Of a DNA stretch of 64,000 nucleotides, positions 1-10,900 are shown piece by piece. The DNA is from Leptolyngbya sp. PCC 7375. GTDB lineage: Bacteria; Cyanobacteriota; Cyanobacteriia; Phormidesmidales; Phormidesmidaceae. The stretch spans positions 8,033,961 through 8,097,960 of the forward strand of contig NZ_JH993797.1 of assembly GCF_000316115.1 (NCBI RefSeq). The letters run 5' to 3'. The translations under genes were made by a program, and so were the position numbers. The notes under the pieces were generated by a model. It saw only the letters and a list, made by a program, of their open reading frames with translations, made no database searches and had not been told where the DNA came from. How positions within the stretch are numbered: the first letter of the stretch is position 1; each line of letters starts with the position of its first letter.

Positions 1-1272
1 GATCGCAGGGCGGTACTCATCCACCATCCAGAAACTGCCGTCGCCCGCACGAACAATGCCCTCTAAGTCGGCACCGAAGGGGTCAAAGTCAGACCCAAAT
101 TCAGACGCATCCAGCTCAGTTAGGTCATCTAGATCAACAGGATTATTAGCCGCGTCAACGGCAGTGCGGTCTACATTGGGAATGTTGGGCAGACCGGTGA
201 TGGGGGTGCCATCGGCCTGGGTGAGGAACAACTCATTTGTAATGGAGACCTCGCCCGTGGATTCATTCAGTTCGAGAGAAACCACGCGGGATTGATAGTC
301 AGGCAGTAAAAATCCGCGAGATTCAGTGCTGCCATCACCATCAAGATCCAGAGGATCCCCGTTGGGACCACGGTCAGGGACAGCCAGGAACTTGAGGTTA
401 CCGTTCTCGGCAACACCGTCATACCAAAGGCCCGAGAAGCCACCCAGCTCAATTGTCTCACCTGTAGCTGTGGTTAAAGCATCGCCACCGTTTGTGATAA
501 CACCACGGTCAGTAATATCAAACGTTGTCAGGTTAGGTAGACCCTGGCTAAAGTCTTTAGCACCTAAAGGGACGATGCCTTCGACTTCATTTGTTTCTAG
601 ATTGATAACCGCCAGGGCATTGTTCTCTTGCAGGGTGACAAACGCCTGGGTGCCATCGGGAGAAACCGCCACAAACTCGGGTTCAAGATCCTGGGCAGCT
701 GTGGCATCTGGAAAGATGCGCACACCATCGGCCCGCAGGTCGTTCTCACGACCATTAAAGGCTTCAAACCCAACCGTGGTGACGCTTGCCTGGGAAATAC
801 CGGCCAAGCCACCGGATACGTCAATAATGCTAATGGACCCGTTGGGGTCCACACCGTCATCGGGCTCCCCTTCGTTGGCGGTCAGCAGCTTGGTCCCATC
901 AGGGCTAAAGACAACGTTGTCGGGCAAAGCCCCCACCTGCACCACCTGGAATGCGTTGGGATCACCCGCGATCACAGCGTCGATATCGGCAACCGCGACA
1001 AAACCAGGGTCGGTTTGAGGGTCAGCACTGACTGCGATCGCAACCAGCCCATTGGCAACCGCGACACTATTTACCCCATCAATGTTAGGAATAAAATCCG
1101 CAACATCTAACACACCCAGCAGATCAGGGTTATGGGGGTCAGCCAGGCTCAGCAACTGTACTTCAGTATCACCACTCACCATGAACACAGCATTGGTAGC
1201 TGAATCAAAGGCCGCAATCTCAGCACCAATATCACTGGTAAAACTACCAATTCTCTCTAAAAAATCCGTCAT
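1..1272 (-). CDS. Beta-propeller / phytase-like (choice-of-anchor I type) protein, 3' part beyond window
   Basis: I read an uninterrupted minus-strand frame from an ATG at 1272 to the left edge (424 codons, no stop), so the gene is cut by the window. Residues about 15-230 look like a beta-propeller: repeated pieces such as VAVSPDGTQAFVTLQENNAL and VVFSPDGTKLLTANEGEPDD, typical of choice-of-anchor I and alkaline-phosphatase-like surface proteins. From about residue 290 it resembles the esterase-like activity of phytase domain (SGLWYDG, LAVPDRGPNGDP, a Ca-site-like DLDGDGSTES, then DLEGIVRAGDGSFWMVDEY). There is no N-terminal signal peptide, so export, if any, probably uses a C-terminal signal outside the window. 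The strongly acidic composition fits an extracellular Ca-binding protein. Phosphoester hydrolysis is inferred from the domain only. Open frames on the other strand here are shadows. Confidence 0.8.
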   Translation of the reverse strand, partial: MTDFLERIGSFTSDIGAEIAAFDSATNAVFMVSGDTEVQLLSLADPHNPDLLGVLDVADFIPNIDGVNSVAVANGLVAIAVSADPQTDPGFVAVADIDAVIAGDPNAFQVVQVGALPDNVVFSPDGTKLLTANEGEPDDGVDPNGSISIIDVSGGLAGISQASVTTVGFEAFNGRENDLRADGVRIFPDATAAQDLEPEFVAVSPDGTQAFVTLQENNALAVINLETNEVEGIVPLGAKDFSQGLPNLTTFDITDRGVITNGGDALTTATGETIELGGFSGLWYDGVAENGNLKFLAVPDRGPNGDPLDLDGDGSTESRGFLLPDYQSRVVSLELNESTGEVSITNELFLTQADGTPITGLPNIPNVDRTAVDAANNPVDLDDLTELDASEFGSDFDPFGADLEGIVRAGDGSFWMVDEYRPAI

Positions 1273-1923
1273 GGTTTCTCCCAGAAATTAAATAATTGCT
1301 AGCGGACTACATTTCCATGGCCCCAGGGGAGAAGATAGGCTGATGAGCTGCTCCCCATTGCGGGCGACTGTTGTTACGTTTGAACGAAGGATCTCATTGC
1401 CAGGGCAGTTATACCTTGCACCCAAGCCTCATCAGCAGTACCCGTCGGATAGGAATAAAACTTGTCATGACAAACAGAAAGCCTGACTTTAAAAGCAGGC
1501 AACGCGATGAGCATAACTAGCTCCGTATAACAGTTCAGTAGAACCGTGTCCCCCGAGCAGTAGTATCGGTGCTTAAAGAGGCATGGTTAAGAAGAGATTA
1601 AACAAAACCAGCTATTCTGAAGCACCAAACGCTAGCCCGACAGACAAAGTAATGCTTCCAGGTAAAGATGGGTTTATGGAAACGTTATCGTCGGAGGAAA
1701 CAATCCGGATAGAACGGTGAAGTTTACAGAAACTTTTTTAACCGATCATTTCTTTTTGGTTTAAATATGATGTTGCGAAGCTTGAATGTGGTACCAAGAA
1801 ATAATTCAGATTAATATTGAATGTTCTCGCAATGTTACCCCCAGTGAGAAAACACCATGGGTAACATTGAGTGCATACGGGGGTATTTCTGTTTGCGATA
1901 ACCACTATCAGACACACTAAAGA
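1273..1923. other. Intergenic region, mostly featureless
   Basis: About 650 bases between the start of the propeller gene and the 3' end of the next minus-strand gene. It must hold the promoter of the propeller gene. Apart from the inverted repeat at 1830-1869 I see no gene and no clear promoter hexamers. Confidence 0.5.
1830..1869. repeat. 11-bp perfect inverted repeat
   Basis: CAATGTTACCC at 1830-1840 is matched by its exact reverse complement at 1859-1869 with an 18-base loop. It lies just past the stop of the 1924-2670 gene on the minus strand. It could be a terminator stem, but no T-run follows, so an operator or a neutral hairpin is equally possible. Confidence 0.5.
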
Positions 1924-2670
1924 CTACTCAACCTCAGCCCCATTGATTTCATCTGTAGTTAGCTCTCGATTATGGGCAGAATCACGTTGTCTATTCTGGA
2001 CTTCCTGCTGAACCGTAGCTTGGAGCAGTAAAATTTCGGCATCTATGCGCTCACGTCTGGCAGTCCAGACTCGATTCAGAGATGCAACACCAGCCTCATG
2101 GGCAATGATTTCGTCATTGTCAATTTCCTTAGCAATTTGAAACTGACGCTTCCGAAATGCAACTTCCTGAGAGGTTACCGTTGGTTCAGAAAGAGGTAAT
2201 GCCGTATCCTTTGCTTCCAGCAACTGCTTAGCGTGCAGCACCATGATTTCGCAATCAAGTCGAAATTTTTCAATCGACAGTACATCCCGTTTAGCAGTTA
2301 GGGCTGCCTGGCGATCTAACTCTGCTTGCTCCTCTATATATTTAGCAAAATCAGTCTGATACTGCCGTAATTGAATTTCCTCTTCAGTAATGATTGAAGG
2401 AATGATCGGTACCGAGCAGGTTGATGGCACCGCATAGACACCAGGCAAAGCACGGGCAATCAGCCTAACATCGGATGACGACAGAGATGATTCAGAAGCA
2501 GATTCCAAACTAGATTGCACATCTCCTCCGTTAGAAGAGTGCAGTGGGAGCGAAGCAGGCCTTCGCGCTCCCATGGCTGACGCACTAGCCAAGCCAATGC
2601 ACAAAATAGCCACAATCAGTGATTGCAATACATTAGGGGCAAATCGCCATGTTCTCTTACTATTCTTCAT
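1924..2670 (-). CDS. Secreted protein with duplicated coiled coil, function unknown
   Basis: I chose the ATG at 2670 rather than 2721. It is preceded by AAGG and begins a clean signal peptide (MKNSKRTWRFAPN, then a hydrophobic run ending near ASASAMGA), giving 248 residues. The mature part is a low-complexity Ser-rich linker followed by two related charged helical segments, about residues 110-165 and 185-240 (IEKFRLDCEIMVLHA against RRERIDAEILLLQA). They look like an internal duplication that forms coiled coils. No enzyme motif is visible and I do not recognise the family. It is presumably periplasmic or surface-exposed. It stands alone, divergent from the receiver gene at 3111. Confidence 0.6.
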   Translation of the reverse strand: MKNSKRTWRFAPNVLQSLIVAILCIGLASASAMGARRPASLPLHSSNGGDVQSSLESASESSLSSSDVRLIARALPGVYAVPSTCSVPIIPSIITEEEIQLRQYQTDFAKYIEEQAELDRQAALTAKRDVLSIEKFRLDCEIMVLHAKQLLEAKDTALPLSEPTVTSQEVAFRKRQFQIAKEIDNDEIIAHEAGVASLNRVWTARRERIDAEILLLQATVQQEVQNRQRDSAHNRELTTDEINGAEVE

Positions 2671-3110
2671 CTCAAGCCTTGGGCACCAAACAAAACAATC
2701 TTGACTATTGACATCTTTCAATGCACGCTGAGCATTTTCTGGGAAGCTACGGCCCTACTGGCGCAAAATTCCCCAAGGAAACGTATCGTCACTGACAATA
2801 TAAAAATTTTGCCCACACTAGCATTCCTAACAGACTGTTAAGTCAGATTTTAGAGTTCGGAATCTTGATTACTCTATAGGTATTGGCGTACAATCCCATG
2901 TTCCTAAACATTTTTTGATCAAAAACACAAGGGCTATTTAAATAATTCACATTCAGTATAAAGTTTGAACCGTCATTTCCTGTGGTTCCGTCTTTCTAAG
3001 CTTTTTATCCCATAAATACCGCCCAAGTACTGAATACATCTAAGTTTGTTGCCCGAGCCTTTCACCGTCTGCTGTAATGAAGCAGTAATTTACTACAGCC
3101 TTAATACACA
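2671..3110. promoter_or_regulatory. Divergent promoter region
   Basis: 440 bases between the divergently transcribed secreted-protein gene and the receiver gene. It must contain both promoters. It is AT-rich with no conspicuous repeat, and I cannot place individual elements. Confidence 0.35.
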
Positions 3111-3464
3111 GTGGCAACTATCCTGATTGTCGAAGATGAGCCTCAAATTACAGCCTTTCTAACAAAAGGGTTTCGCAGGGCTGGGTATGAAATATACACG
3201 GCCCAAAGCGGTGTTCAAGCTCTATCGCTAGCCACTTCAAACAATTTTGACCTCATTTTGTTAGATTTAGGGTTACCTGACCTGGATGGTCTGTCGGTTC
3301 TTAGTGCAACTCGTTCTCAAGGGGTGCAGACACCGATCATTGTCATAACAGCACGAGACAGTGATAATGATCGACAACAATCCCTATCATTGGGAGCCAG
3401 TGATTACATCACCAAACCGTTTAGATTTAGCGAGCTTTTACGCTACGTTCGTGCTTACATCTAA
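3111..3464 (+). CDS. Stand-alone response regulator receiver domain (OmpR-like)
   Basis: Starts at a GTG and encodes 117 residues that are a complete CheY-like receiver: acidic pair in ILIVEDE, phospho-acceptor Asp in LILLDLGLP, conserved Thr in IIVITARD and Lys in YITKPF. The sequence is most like the receiver half of OmpR/PhoB regulators, yet it stops right after the fifth helix with no winged-helix output domain. Either it is a true single-domain messenger or an OmpR regulator that lost its effector. The next 170 bases contain no continuation that I can see. No kinase gene is adjacent. The PATAN-receiver gene lies convergent at 3636-4877. Confidence 0.8.
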   Translation: MATILIVEDEPQITAFLTKGFRRAGYEIYTAQSGVQALSLATSNNFDLILLDLGLPDLDGLSVLSATRSQGVQTPIIVITARDSDNDRQQSLSLGASDYITKPFRFSELLRYVRAYI

Positions 3465-3635
3465 GCAATAGCCGCCAATAGGTTCAACTGTTAGGGCACC
3501 TCATTAACAACCAACCCATTGGTTTGTAAACGCTTGGGTAAATCCAAAACTTACACCATCTGCTTGCCATAGAGAATACTATCCTGAAGATAGATTAGGT
3601 GCTTGCGCTGAAATAATCACCCCATTACCCCATCC

Positions 3636-4877
3636 CTAATTCGAGAATGGTTGGAGATATTTACGGATCATACTGAGCAGTTCGTTAGGCTCTGGTGGTT
3701 TCACCAAGAATTCTGTTGCACCGGCCATACTGGCCCGCGCCCGATCAACGGGTCTACTGCGCCCAGTCAGAATAATAATCGGTGTGTTTTTAAAGGTGGG
3801 CGTGTCTCTTAAGAATCGACATATATTATAGCCATCAGCATTGGGTAGCATGACATCCAACAGTATTAATCTAGGTACATGCTCAATCAGCTGAGAAAAA
3901 CCCTGCATGGGTTCTTGAATAATCAACGTGCGATAGCCAGCCGTAGCCAATATTTTTTTGAGGCTGTGAGCCAGCACAGGACTGTCATCAATGCAGGCAA
4001 TTAGAGGTTGGTCATCTGTGTTTTGGGGAGCCGGTGCAGACTCAATAAATGATGAGACAGGTTTTTCCAGTTTTGCCGAAATGGTTGATGCCGAAAATGT
4101 TCTCGATTTACGGGATACAGGTGACGTTGTTGAACGAGTTGAAGCCTTTGAGGACTCCGATATGGAGAGTTTAGCTTTGGATAGTGGTAAGTCAGGTATA
4201 GTCCTTAATTCTAATGCCTGATTCTTAATCAGGGGCAGTAGATGCTGGGTGACCTCGACAATGGACTTATCAAACTTTGCGGCAATATCCCACAGTGTGT
4301 TTCGGCCAGTGAAATATTGTTGGGGCAACTGCAATATTTGTGGTTCTACAAACGTTTTCAGGACAGGAGATAGGCTAGGGTTAAGCCCCATTAATCCTGT
4401 TGCCTGCCATTGCTGTCGCAGGTTTTGAACTGTACGATGTGTCATCTTGGTTTCCCAAGTGGATAGCGCCAGACTTCGAGATACTGGAGACAGTGACAAT
4501 TTGCTTGGCTGCCAGTGATGTTGGAGAAAATTGCACAGGCTTAACTCAAATAAGCATTCTTGGATAATTGCACGAATCATTAGTTTGGCGCGAATCAAAC
4601 TTAAATGTTTTTGACTCACTCCAAAATCTAGCCACTGCATCTGCCAGGGCTCATCCGTTGAGGGTTGTATTTCTGTATTAGCCAAACTCACGTTAGGAAA
4701 ATACTTTTCAAAGTTTCTATTCCAACGTCGAACAACATGTGTATTATCCACAGCGTAGAGCAATTGTCCTTGGATGACGGTGAGCTTCCAGCTCAACTGT
4801 TGATTGCTGAAAATCAAGTATCCATCCAAGTTGGTGTTGGGAAGCTCTAACAGCTGAGTCAGCTCTGTAATTTCCAT
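3636..4877 (-). CDS. PATAN-domain response regulator (PatA/PixG/PilG-like)
   Basis: 413 residues. The N-terminal ~230 residues match the PATAN arrangement of cyanobacterial PatA-type regulators (opening MEITELTQLLELPNTNLDGY, then a GQLLYAVDN strand). A Ser-rich linker of about 60 residues follows, and then a C-terminal receiver from about residue 290 (ACIDDSPV, phospho-Asp in LILLDVMLP, ILTGRSR, LVKPPE). In known Pix and Pil systems such proteins are CheY-like outputs of CheA-CheY hybrids controlling type IV pilus motility. It reads away from the MCP-CheA-CheB-CheR-CheW genes that begin at 5999 and is probably the output of that cluster. It is a structural counterpart of the gene at 55348. 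Confidence 0.85.
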   Translation of the reverse strand: MEITELTQLLELPNTNLDGYLIFSNQQLSWKLTVIQGQLLYAVDNTHVVRRWNRNFEKYFPNVSLANTEIQPSTDEPWQMQWLDFGVSQKHLSLIRAKLMIRAIIQECLFELSLCNFLQHHWQPSKLSLSPVSRSLALSTWETKMTHRTVQNLRQQWQATGLMGLNPSLSPVLKTFVEPQILQLPQQYFTGRNTLWDIAAKFDKSIVEVTQHLLPLIKNQALELRTIPDLPLSKAKLSISESSKASTRSTTSPVSRKSRTFSASTISAKLEKPVSSFIESAPAPQNTDDQPLIACIDDSPVLAHSLKKILATAGYRTLIIQEPMQGFSQLIEHVPRLILLDVMLPNADGYNICRFLRDTPTFKNTPIIILTGRSRPVDRARASMAGATEFLVKPPEPNELLSMIRKYLQPFSN

Positions 4878-4966
4878 CGGTAACAGTATTTAAGGGTGCG
4901 ATGATTGCCAAGAAGTCCCTGATTTTATAGTGCTTCTCGATTGAGATGAATACACGCTGGGATAGT

Positions 4967-4999
4967 GGTTAAGGGGACTGCATTTGCAGTCCTTTAACC
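4967..4999. repeat. Strong hairpin upstream of PATAN-receiver gene
   Basis: The arms at 4967-4982 and 4985-4999 (GGTTAAGGGGACTGCA and TGCAGTCCTTTAACC) pair almost perfectly around a 2-base loop. The hairpin lies about 90 bases upstream of the 4877 start, in the leader or promoter of that gene. An operator or an RNA hairpin are both possible. Confidence 0.5.
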
Positions 5000-5998
5000 A
5001 AAAAGTATCAATAATAGAAATAAGACTATGAATAGTGTTTAACCAACAAACCATCCACGTAAGAGAGGATTATAGCCAACTCAAATAAGATATCTCGCAC
5101 TAAAAACAAAAGCTTAATGCGAATTAACAATTAACTGATAATGGCTTTGATTATAAATTCTAGAGATCAATTGGACTAATATTACTCCACTGATAATTAG
5201 TAATGTTTTCAAAGCTAATCGTTTTTGGCTAGGTAAAGCACCTGTCTTGCTTGAACTTTAATCCTATCAACAACTTCTTTAAAGATGTAGTAAATCAGCC
5301 TAAATCACGACTATAGTTTTCAGTTTCGCAGTGAGTTATAGAGAATTTCTAATGGTTTTCAATAGAAATAACTATTAGACTTTTGTCTATACAAACTTCT
5401 AGATTCTTTGAATAAAGGTGGTTTGCCCTCCTTGGCAGGGGTAGGCATTAGCCTTTTGTCTAGAAAGGTAGCTGCAACCACTTGGAATAGAGGGCTTCTG
5501 ATGTTCTTTGTTATGAACATGTATCTTTCATTATCCCTCTCTGAGTTGCTAAAACTATAGCTTAATTTTGGCTTTTTTAGAGGATTAATAGGCAAATATA
5601 GTCCTTATTCTTGGATAAATAAAACAGTTAGATCAGATATCAAAAGCTTTCGTTTTTAGGTGTCCCCATAAATGAGAAATCTTTTATTTTTGGGTTGCTT
5701 TTATAGATTTTTTAGATGAGAAATCTTTCATATTTTAATTGTTCTGATAGTGCCTGGGTTTTATTTTTTATTTTTTATTTTTTTTTGGATATCTATCCTG
5801 ATTCTTACTCATTAGGGAGTCATGTTTTGGTGTGTCTAATTAAAGTTGATAGATTCACTTAATGGGATAGGCAACAATATTGGCTGAAGTCTCAAATATG
5901 CATTGAATCAGCGAAATTGCAGCGTCTCCTCATTCTTTGCACCTCATTCTCAATTTTTGTCTAATTTTTAGTTTCTTAATCTCAGAAGAGCACTCACC
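5000..5998. other. AT-rich intergenic region with degenerate repeats
   Basis: About 1 kb upstream of the MCP gene without a convincing gene. It contains a direct repeat of about 19 bases (ATGAGAAATCTTTTATTTT at 5672 and a near copy at 5716), a T-rich tract at 5758-5787 made of (A)TTTTTT units, and a stretch at about 5400-5560 whose conceptual peptide (QVVAATFLDKRLMPTPA) looks like a dispersed intergenic repeat rather than a gene. The MCP promoter should lie near 5850-5980. Confidence 0.4.
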
Positions 5999-7885
5999 AT
6001 GTTTGCAAACATCTTTGGCAGCTTCCAAAAACTTAAAATCCAGCAGCAGCTTCTACTTCTGATTATCTTGAGCGCAGCAATTCCAGCCTCAGTCGTTGGA
6101 CTATTGGGTACAACCTCTGCCAGTAATACCCTAGGCAACAATGCAACCGAGTTACTGCAGGAAGAGGCGCAGGAAACTACTGATGAAATTAGTACTTTTT
6201 TGACAGGGCTCAATGAGGATGTTCTGTTTCTGAGTAAGCTGCCTCCAGTTCAGGGCATGATCCGTGCCCGTGCCAACGGTGGTACCGATCCTCAAGATAA
6301 TTCTTCCTATGATGAATGGGCTGGTCGTCTGCAGGATGTCTTTCAGAGCATCATGGAGGAGAAGCCTCAATATATGCAGCTGCGATATATTGATGAGTCT
6401 GGCGAAGAGCTGGTGCGGGTAGATTCGGATGGTAGTTCAGTGACTCCCATTCCGAGGTCTCAGCTGCAGAACAAAGGGGACCGGGGCTATTTTACTGAGA
6501 CGGTTTCGTTATCACCCGGTAGCGTTTATACATCACCCGTGAATCTCAACCAGGAACAGGGAGAGATTGAAGTCCCCTTTAAACCGGTGATTCGCTATGC
6601 TACGCCTGTGGTAGATGCATCCGGTCAGCAGCGGGGCATTATCATTTCTAATGTATTTGCCAATAAGTTTTTAGAGTTTCTGAATGATTCCGAGGAACTG
6701 CAATCAGAGGAGCTACAACTAGTTAACCAGGAGGGTTATTTTCTCGCTCACCCAGACTCTGAAAAGTTGTGGGGCTTTGACTTGGGTAAAGAGGAAACCC
6801 TGGCAACTGATTATTCCCCAGAGCTGGCGGAACAAATCCTGTCCAGTGAATCGGGCACTATTAACCTGGGTCAACACATTATTGCTTATAAACGGTTTGT
6901 GCCTAATCCAGATCGCCCCTATGCACTGACTGCGATCGCAAAAGTACCCCGTAGCGAAGTATTTGCCTCGGTTAACTCATTCAAACTTTTCGCAGGTTTA
7001 ACCGTTGTATTATCTCTGGGGTTGGTGATTCCGTTTGCGATTTGGCGTGGACGGCAGTTAGTATTGGTACTCGAAAAAGTATCTTCTAACATTGCTACGT
7101 CTACCCAGGAAATGGCCTCCACTGTGGCCGAGCAAGAACGGATTGCTAACCAGCAGGCTGTTTCGGTGAATGAAACGACCACCACGATGGACGAGCTAGA
7201 AGCGTCTTCTCGTCACGCTGCTGAACAGGCTAGTGCCGCTGTTGAAGCCGCAAAACTGGCTTTTTCGGCCTCGGAAGAAGGGGCGAATTCATTAAATGCC
7301 AGTTTGGAGGGGATGTTTAGTCTGGAGAAGAAGGTAGATGAGATCGCAGAGCAAATTGTGAATCTTAGTAGCCAGGCGGATCAAATTAGTAATATCTCCC
7401 AACTGGTGATTGACTTTGCCAACCAAACCAATATGCTTGCGCTTAACTCATCGGTTGAAGCCGTCCGAGCAGGAGAACATGGTAAGGGATTTGCTGTCGT
7501 TGCCAACGAAATTCGTAAGCTGGCCGACCAAAGCCAACAATCAGCTGACAAAATCAACAACCTGGTTTCTGACATTCAAAAAGCAATTAATGAAACCGTC
7601 ATGGTGACAGAGGAAGGTACCAAAACTGTGAAAACAGGTGTGGAAATCGCCCAGCGCACAGAATCAGCCTTCAATCAAATCCAGGACTCTGTCAATCAGG
7701 TGGTGATCAATAACCAGCAAGTGTCACTGAACCTCAAACAGCAGGTAGATGCCATCAAACAGGTTGTCCATGCGATGGAACTGATTAACCGGGGTGCTCA
7801 GGAAACGGCTGGTGGTTTGAACCAAACCAAAGTAGGTACAGATCAGCTAAATGAGGCCGCTCTAGACCTGGAAAAGATCATCTAG
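5999..7885 (+). CDS. Methyl-accepting chemotaxis protein, dCache sensor
   Basis: 628 residues, with an AGAAGAG ribosome-binding sequence before the ATG. Membrane segment about residues 17-38, a large periplasmic domain (about 40-320) with the look of a double Cache sensor (YMQLRYIDESGEELVRVD, GDRGYFTETVSL, GYFLAHPDSEKLWGFD), a second membrane segment about 330-347, then the cytoplasmic helical signalling region. The hairpin tip reads NMLALNSSVEAVRAGEHGKG, the conserved CheA/CheW-binding tip. No HAMP domain is evident between membrane and signalling helices, as in several cyanobacterial MCPs. It is the first gene of the MCP-cheA-cheB-cheR-cheW operon. The ligand is unknown; dCache domains usually bind small organic molecules. 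Confidence 0.9.
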   Translation: MFANIFGSFQKLKIQQQLLLLIILSAAIPASVVGLLGTTSASNTLGNNATELLQEEAQETTDEISTFLTGLNEDVLFLSKLPPVQGMIRARANGGTDPQDNSSYDEWAGRLQDVFQSIMEEKPQYMQLRYIDESGEELVRVDSDGSSVTPIPRSQLQNKGDRGYFTETVSLSPGSVYTSPVNLNQEQGEIEVPFKPVIRYATPVVDASGQQRGIIISNVFANKFLEFLNDSEELQSEELQLVNQEGYFLAHPDSEKLWGFDLGKEETLATDYSPELAEQILSSESGTINLGQHIIAYKRFVPNPDRPYALTAIAKVPRSEVFASVNSFKLFAGLTVVLSLGLVIPFAIWRGRQLVLVLEKVSSNIATSTQEMASTVAEQERIANQQAVSVNETTTTMDELEASSRHAAEQASAAVEAAKLAFSASEEGANSLNASLEGMFSLEKKVDEIAEQIVNLSSQADQISNISQLVIDFANQTNMLALNSSVEAVRAGEHGKGFAVVANEIRKLADQSQQSADKINNLVSDIQKAINETVMVTEEGTKTVKTGVEIAQRTESAFNQIQDSVNQVVINNQQVSLNLKQQVDAIKQVVHAMELINRGAQETAGGLNQTKVGTDQLNEAALDLEKII

Positions 7886-7903
7886 GCCCTGACTGCATCA
7901 TGT

Positions 7904-7924
7904 CTCCCTGGCTCAGCCAGGGAG
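7904..7924 (+). terminator. Hairpin between MCP and cheA (weak terminator/attenuator)
   Basis: CTCCCTGG / CCAGGGAG pair around a 5-base loop just after the MCP stop, followed by only three T residues. It would reduce rather than stop read-through into cheA, giving more receptor than kinase. Confidence 0.45.
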
Positions 7925-7976
7925 TTTGCCGAACCAGGCGAATTCACCGTAATCTCTAACCCGATGACTCAAACGC

Positions 7977-10900
7977 ATGATGATCCAAGATGAAGAACTG
8001 CGCAGCCTCTATCAAGAAACCAGCACACAGCGACTCAACACCCTGGAAGTTAGTCTGCTACAGTTAACAGAAGATCCCCATAACTCAATCATTCTCGAAG
8101 ATTCGCGGCGAGAATTTCACAGTCTTAAGGGCGACTCCAAAGTCATCGGTCTAGATGCTGTTGCGATCCTGGCTCAGGAACTAGAGGCGTTAATCAAAGC
8201 CCTGCAACAACAGGCTGAGTTTACCCCGGATATCAGCGATTGCTTTTATCAGGGTATTTATGTCATTAGTCAACTTGTGCACGAGGCGGTTACGGGTGAA
8301 TCCATTGATATAGATTACAATCAGACCCTGGATTTTCTCAAGGCGGTTGTAGCCTCAACCACCATTACACCAGCCTCTGGCTTAGACCCCACGGTCAAAA
8401 CTCTTTACATCGACGATGATGAGCTGCGAGAGATCTATCGTATAACCAGCCATGATCGTCTGCAAGCCTTAACAGCTAGCCTTCAACAGCTGGGGCACAG
8501 TCCGAATGATGCCACTACCCTGGAGCTAATGCGACGGGAAACCCATAGTCTCAAAGGTGACTCTAGGGCGACTGAACTGGACGAGATTGCCGATCTTGTC
8601 GAAGTTATTGAAGAGATTGTCAACAATATTCAGCGTCAAACCATCTCCTTTACCGCTCACATTGGCAGTTGTTTGGAAGATGCGTTAGATGCCATCAGTC
8701 AGCTGATCCACGAAGCTACGACTGGTGAACCCAGCCAGGTAGTGTTATCTCAGGTGTTTGAACGGTTAGATGAGGTGACAAAAGGGTTCGAGGTGCCAGC
8801 CACACCGCTCCCTGCACCTGATGCGATCGTCAGCGCCAATTTGATCGCTGACCCTGAACTGCGACAGATTTATCAAACTACTACGGCAGAACGACTGCAA
8901 GTATTAGAGTCCAATCTTCTAATTTTAGAGCAGACTCCTGACGATCAAGAGTCTTTATCGGTATTGTTACGGGAGGCCCATAGTCTGAAAGGGGATGCCA
9001 GAAGTGCAGGCATTGAATCGATAGAAGCCCTCACCCATCGGGTGGAGGACATTCTGGGTGGTATTCAAAATCAGGCTCTGTCGCTGGATGCGGTGGTCAG
9101 CGATCACTTGTATGAAGGGCTAGATGCGATCGCTGATTTGGCCCATGAAGCCGTCACTGGTATCCCCACCAACGTCGACACCGAACAGCTCCTGGAAACC
9201 CTTACCAGCATCCTACCGCCAGCCGCTATTCCCACAGGCGCTGACATTCCTACCGATGTTGCTGCAACGTTAACCGACGTCGACACCAACGCGCTGCCAA
9301 CGCTGGAACTCACCCCAGCCAGCCCAGCTGGCAATAAAGACACCCCCCAAACCGAAACCATTCGGGTTCAACTGCGCGATCTTGATAGCTTAACTACCCA
9401 AGCAGAAGAGTTAGCCGTCACCCGTATTCAAATCGCCCAAACCTCGACCCAAACTGATCAGCTAATGACGCTTTGGGAAGAGTGGCAAGCCAACAAAAAT
9501 AAACCACAAGCTGTTCCAGGCCAGTCCTATGAAGATCGCTTAGAAACCCTGATCTTAAACTTGAGATCTACCCTGCAAAGCAACAGCACTAAACTTGAGC
9601 TGGTCTCCGAAGAGTTAAGAAATCAGGTTCGTAAACTACAGCTGCTGCCATTATCCACCCTCTTTCAACCCCTACAGCGTGTAGTTCGTGATCTAGCCAA
9701 ACAACAGTCTAAAACCATCAATCTCACCATTGAAGGGGCAGAATCCACCGGTGACAAGCGGCTATTAGAAGGCATCAAAGACTCCCTTATGCATCTTGTG
9801 CGCAATGCCATCGACCACGGGATTGAATCCTCAGCCGAACGCGAAACCCTGGGCAAATCCGCTGTGGCTACCCTACGGCTCAAAGCTTATCAAACGGCTA
9901 TGAGTCTAATCATTGAAATCACAGACGATGGTAGAGGCCTGGATTTAGAAAAAATCAAACAAACCGCTGTTCGACGGAAACTCTATAGCTCAGATGAACT
10001 GGACGCCATGTCCACCAGTCAAATTCAACGGCTAATTCTGGCACCTGGTTTTTCAACCCGTAGCTTTATTACTGAAATCTCTGGTAGAGGTGTAGGGTTA
10101 GATATTGTCCGCAACCAGGTCGAAAAACTCAAAGGCAACATTCAGATCGAATCTACCCTCGGGCAAGGCACCACGTTTCGCCTACAACTTAGCACAGCTC
10201 TAAGTACAGCCAATGTGGTGCTGATGGAAACCCAGGGAATGATGTTTGCTGCACCCATTGAGTTTCTAAAAACAACCCTACTGGTCTCTCCTCAGCAAAT
10301 TCTGACCAGCGATGGAGAATACACAATTATGTTAGGCGACCAGGCTATTCCAGTGGCCAATTTAACCGATGTTTTAGAGCTGTCTAACTCTCCCATCTAC
10401 GATTGGGTTGCTCAACCAGGCTTAAGTCCTGATGATACCCGACCTTGTATGATCCTCAATGCTGGTAATGATCACGTCGGTTTCTTTATCGATCGATTGA
10501 TTAGTCAACAGGAGGTGGTTAGCCAACCTTTAGGTAAGCTACTCAAGCGGGTGCGCAATGTTTCTGGGACCACCGTCTTGGGTTCAGGAGAAATCTGTAT
10601 GATTCTCAATCCGCCAGACCTACTTAAGTCGGTACAGCAACAGTCGCGGTCCGAAACACTCACTATAACTCAATCAAACACCCAGAGAAAACCTGTCATT
10701 CTCTTAGTGGAAGACTCACCGCCTGTTCGAATTCAGGAAAGACGATTGTTTGAAGGTGCTGGCTATGTAGTCGTTACAGCTAACAATGGTCTCGAAGGTT
10801 ACAACACCCTCCAGAGTGGCACATTTGATGCCGTTGTCTCTGATGTAGAAATGCCCTACCTCGATGGATTTTCCCTGGCCACCAAAATTCGTCAGCACCA

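Noticed and set aside
326..1291. Plus-strand open frames over the left edge.
   Set aside because: They are antisense to a well-formed propeller/phytase-like protein read on the minus strand across the same bases.
5359..5595. 78-residue minus-strand ORF.
   Set aside because: Composition looks like a translated intergenic repeat, with no ribosome-binding site or family.
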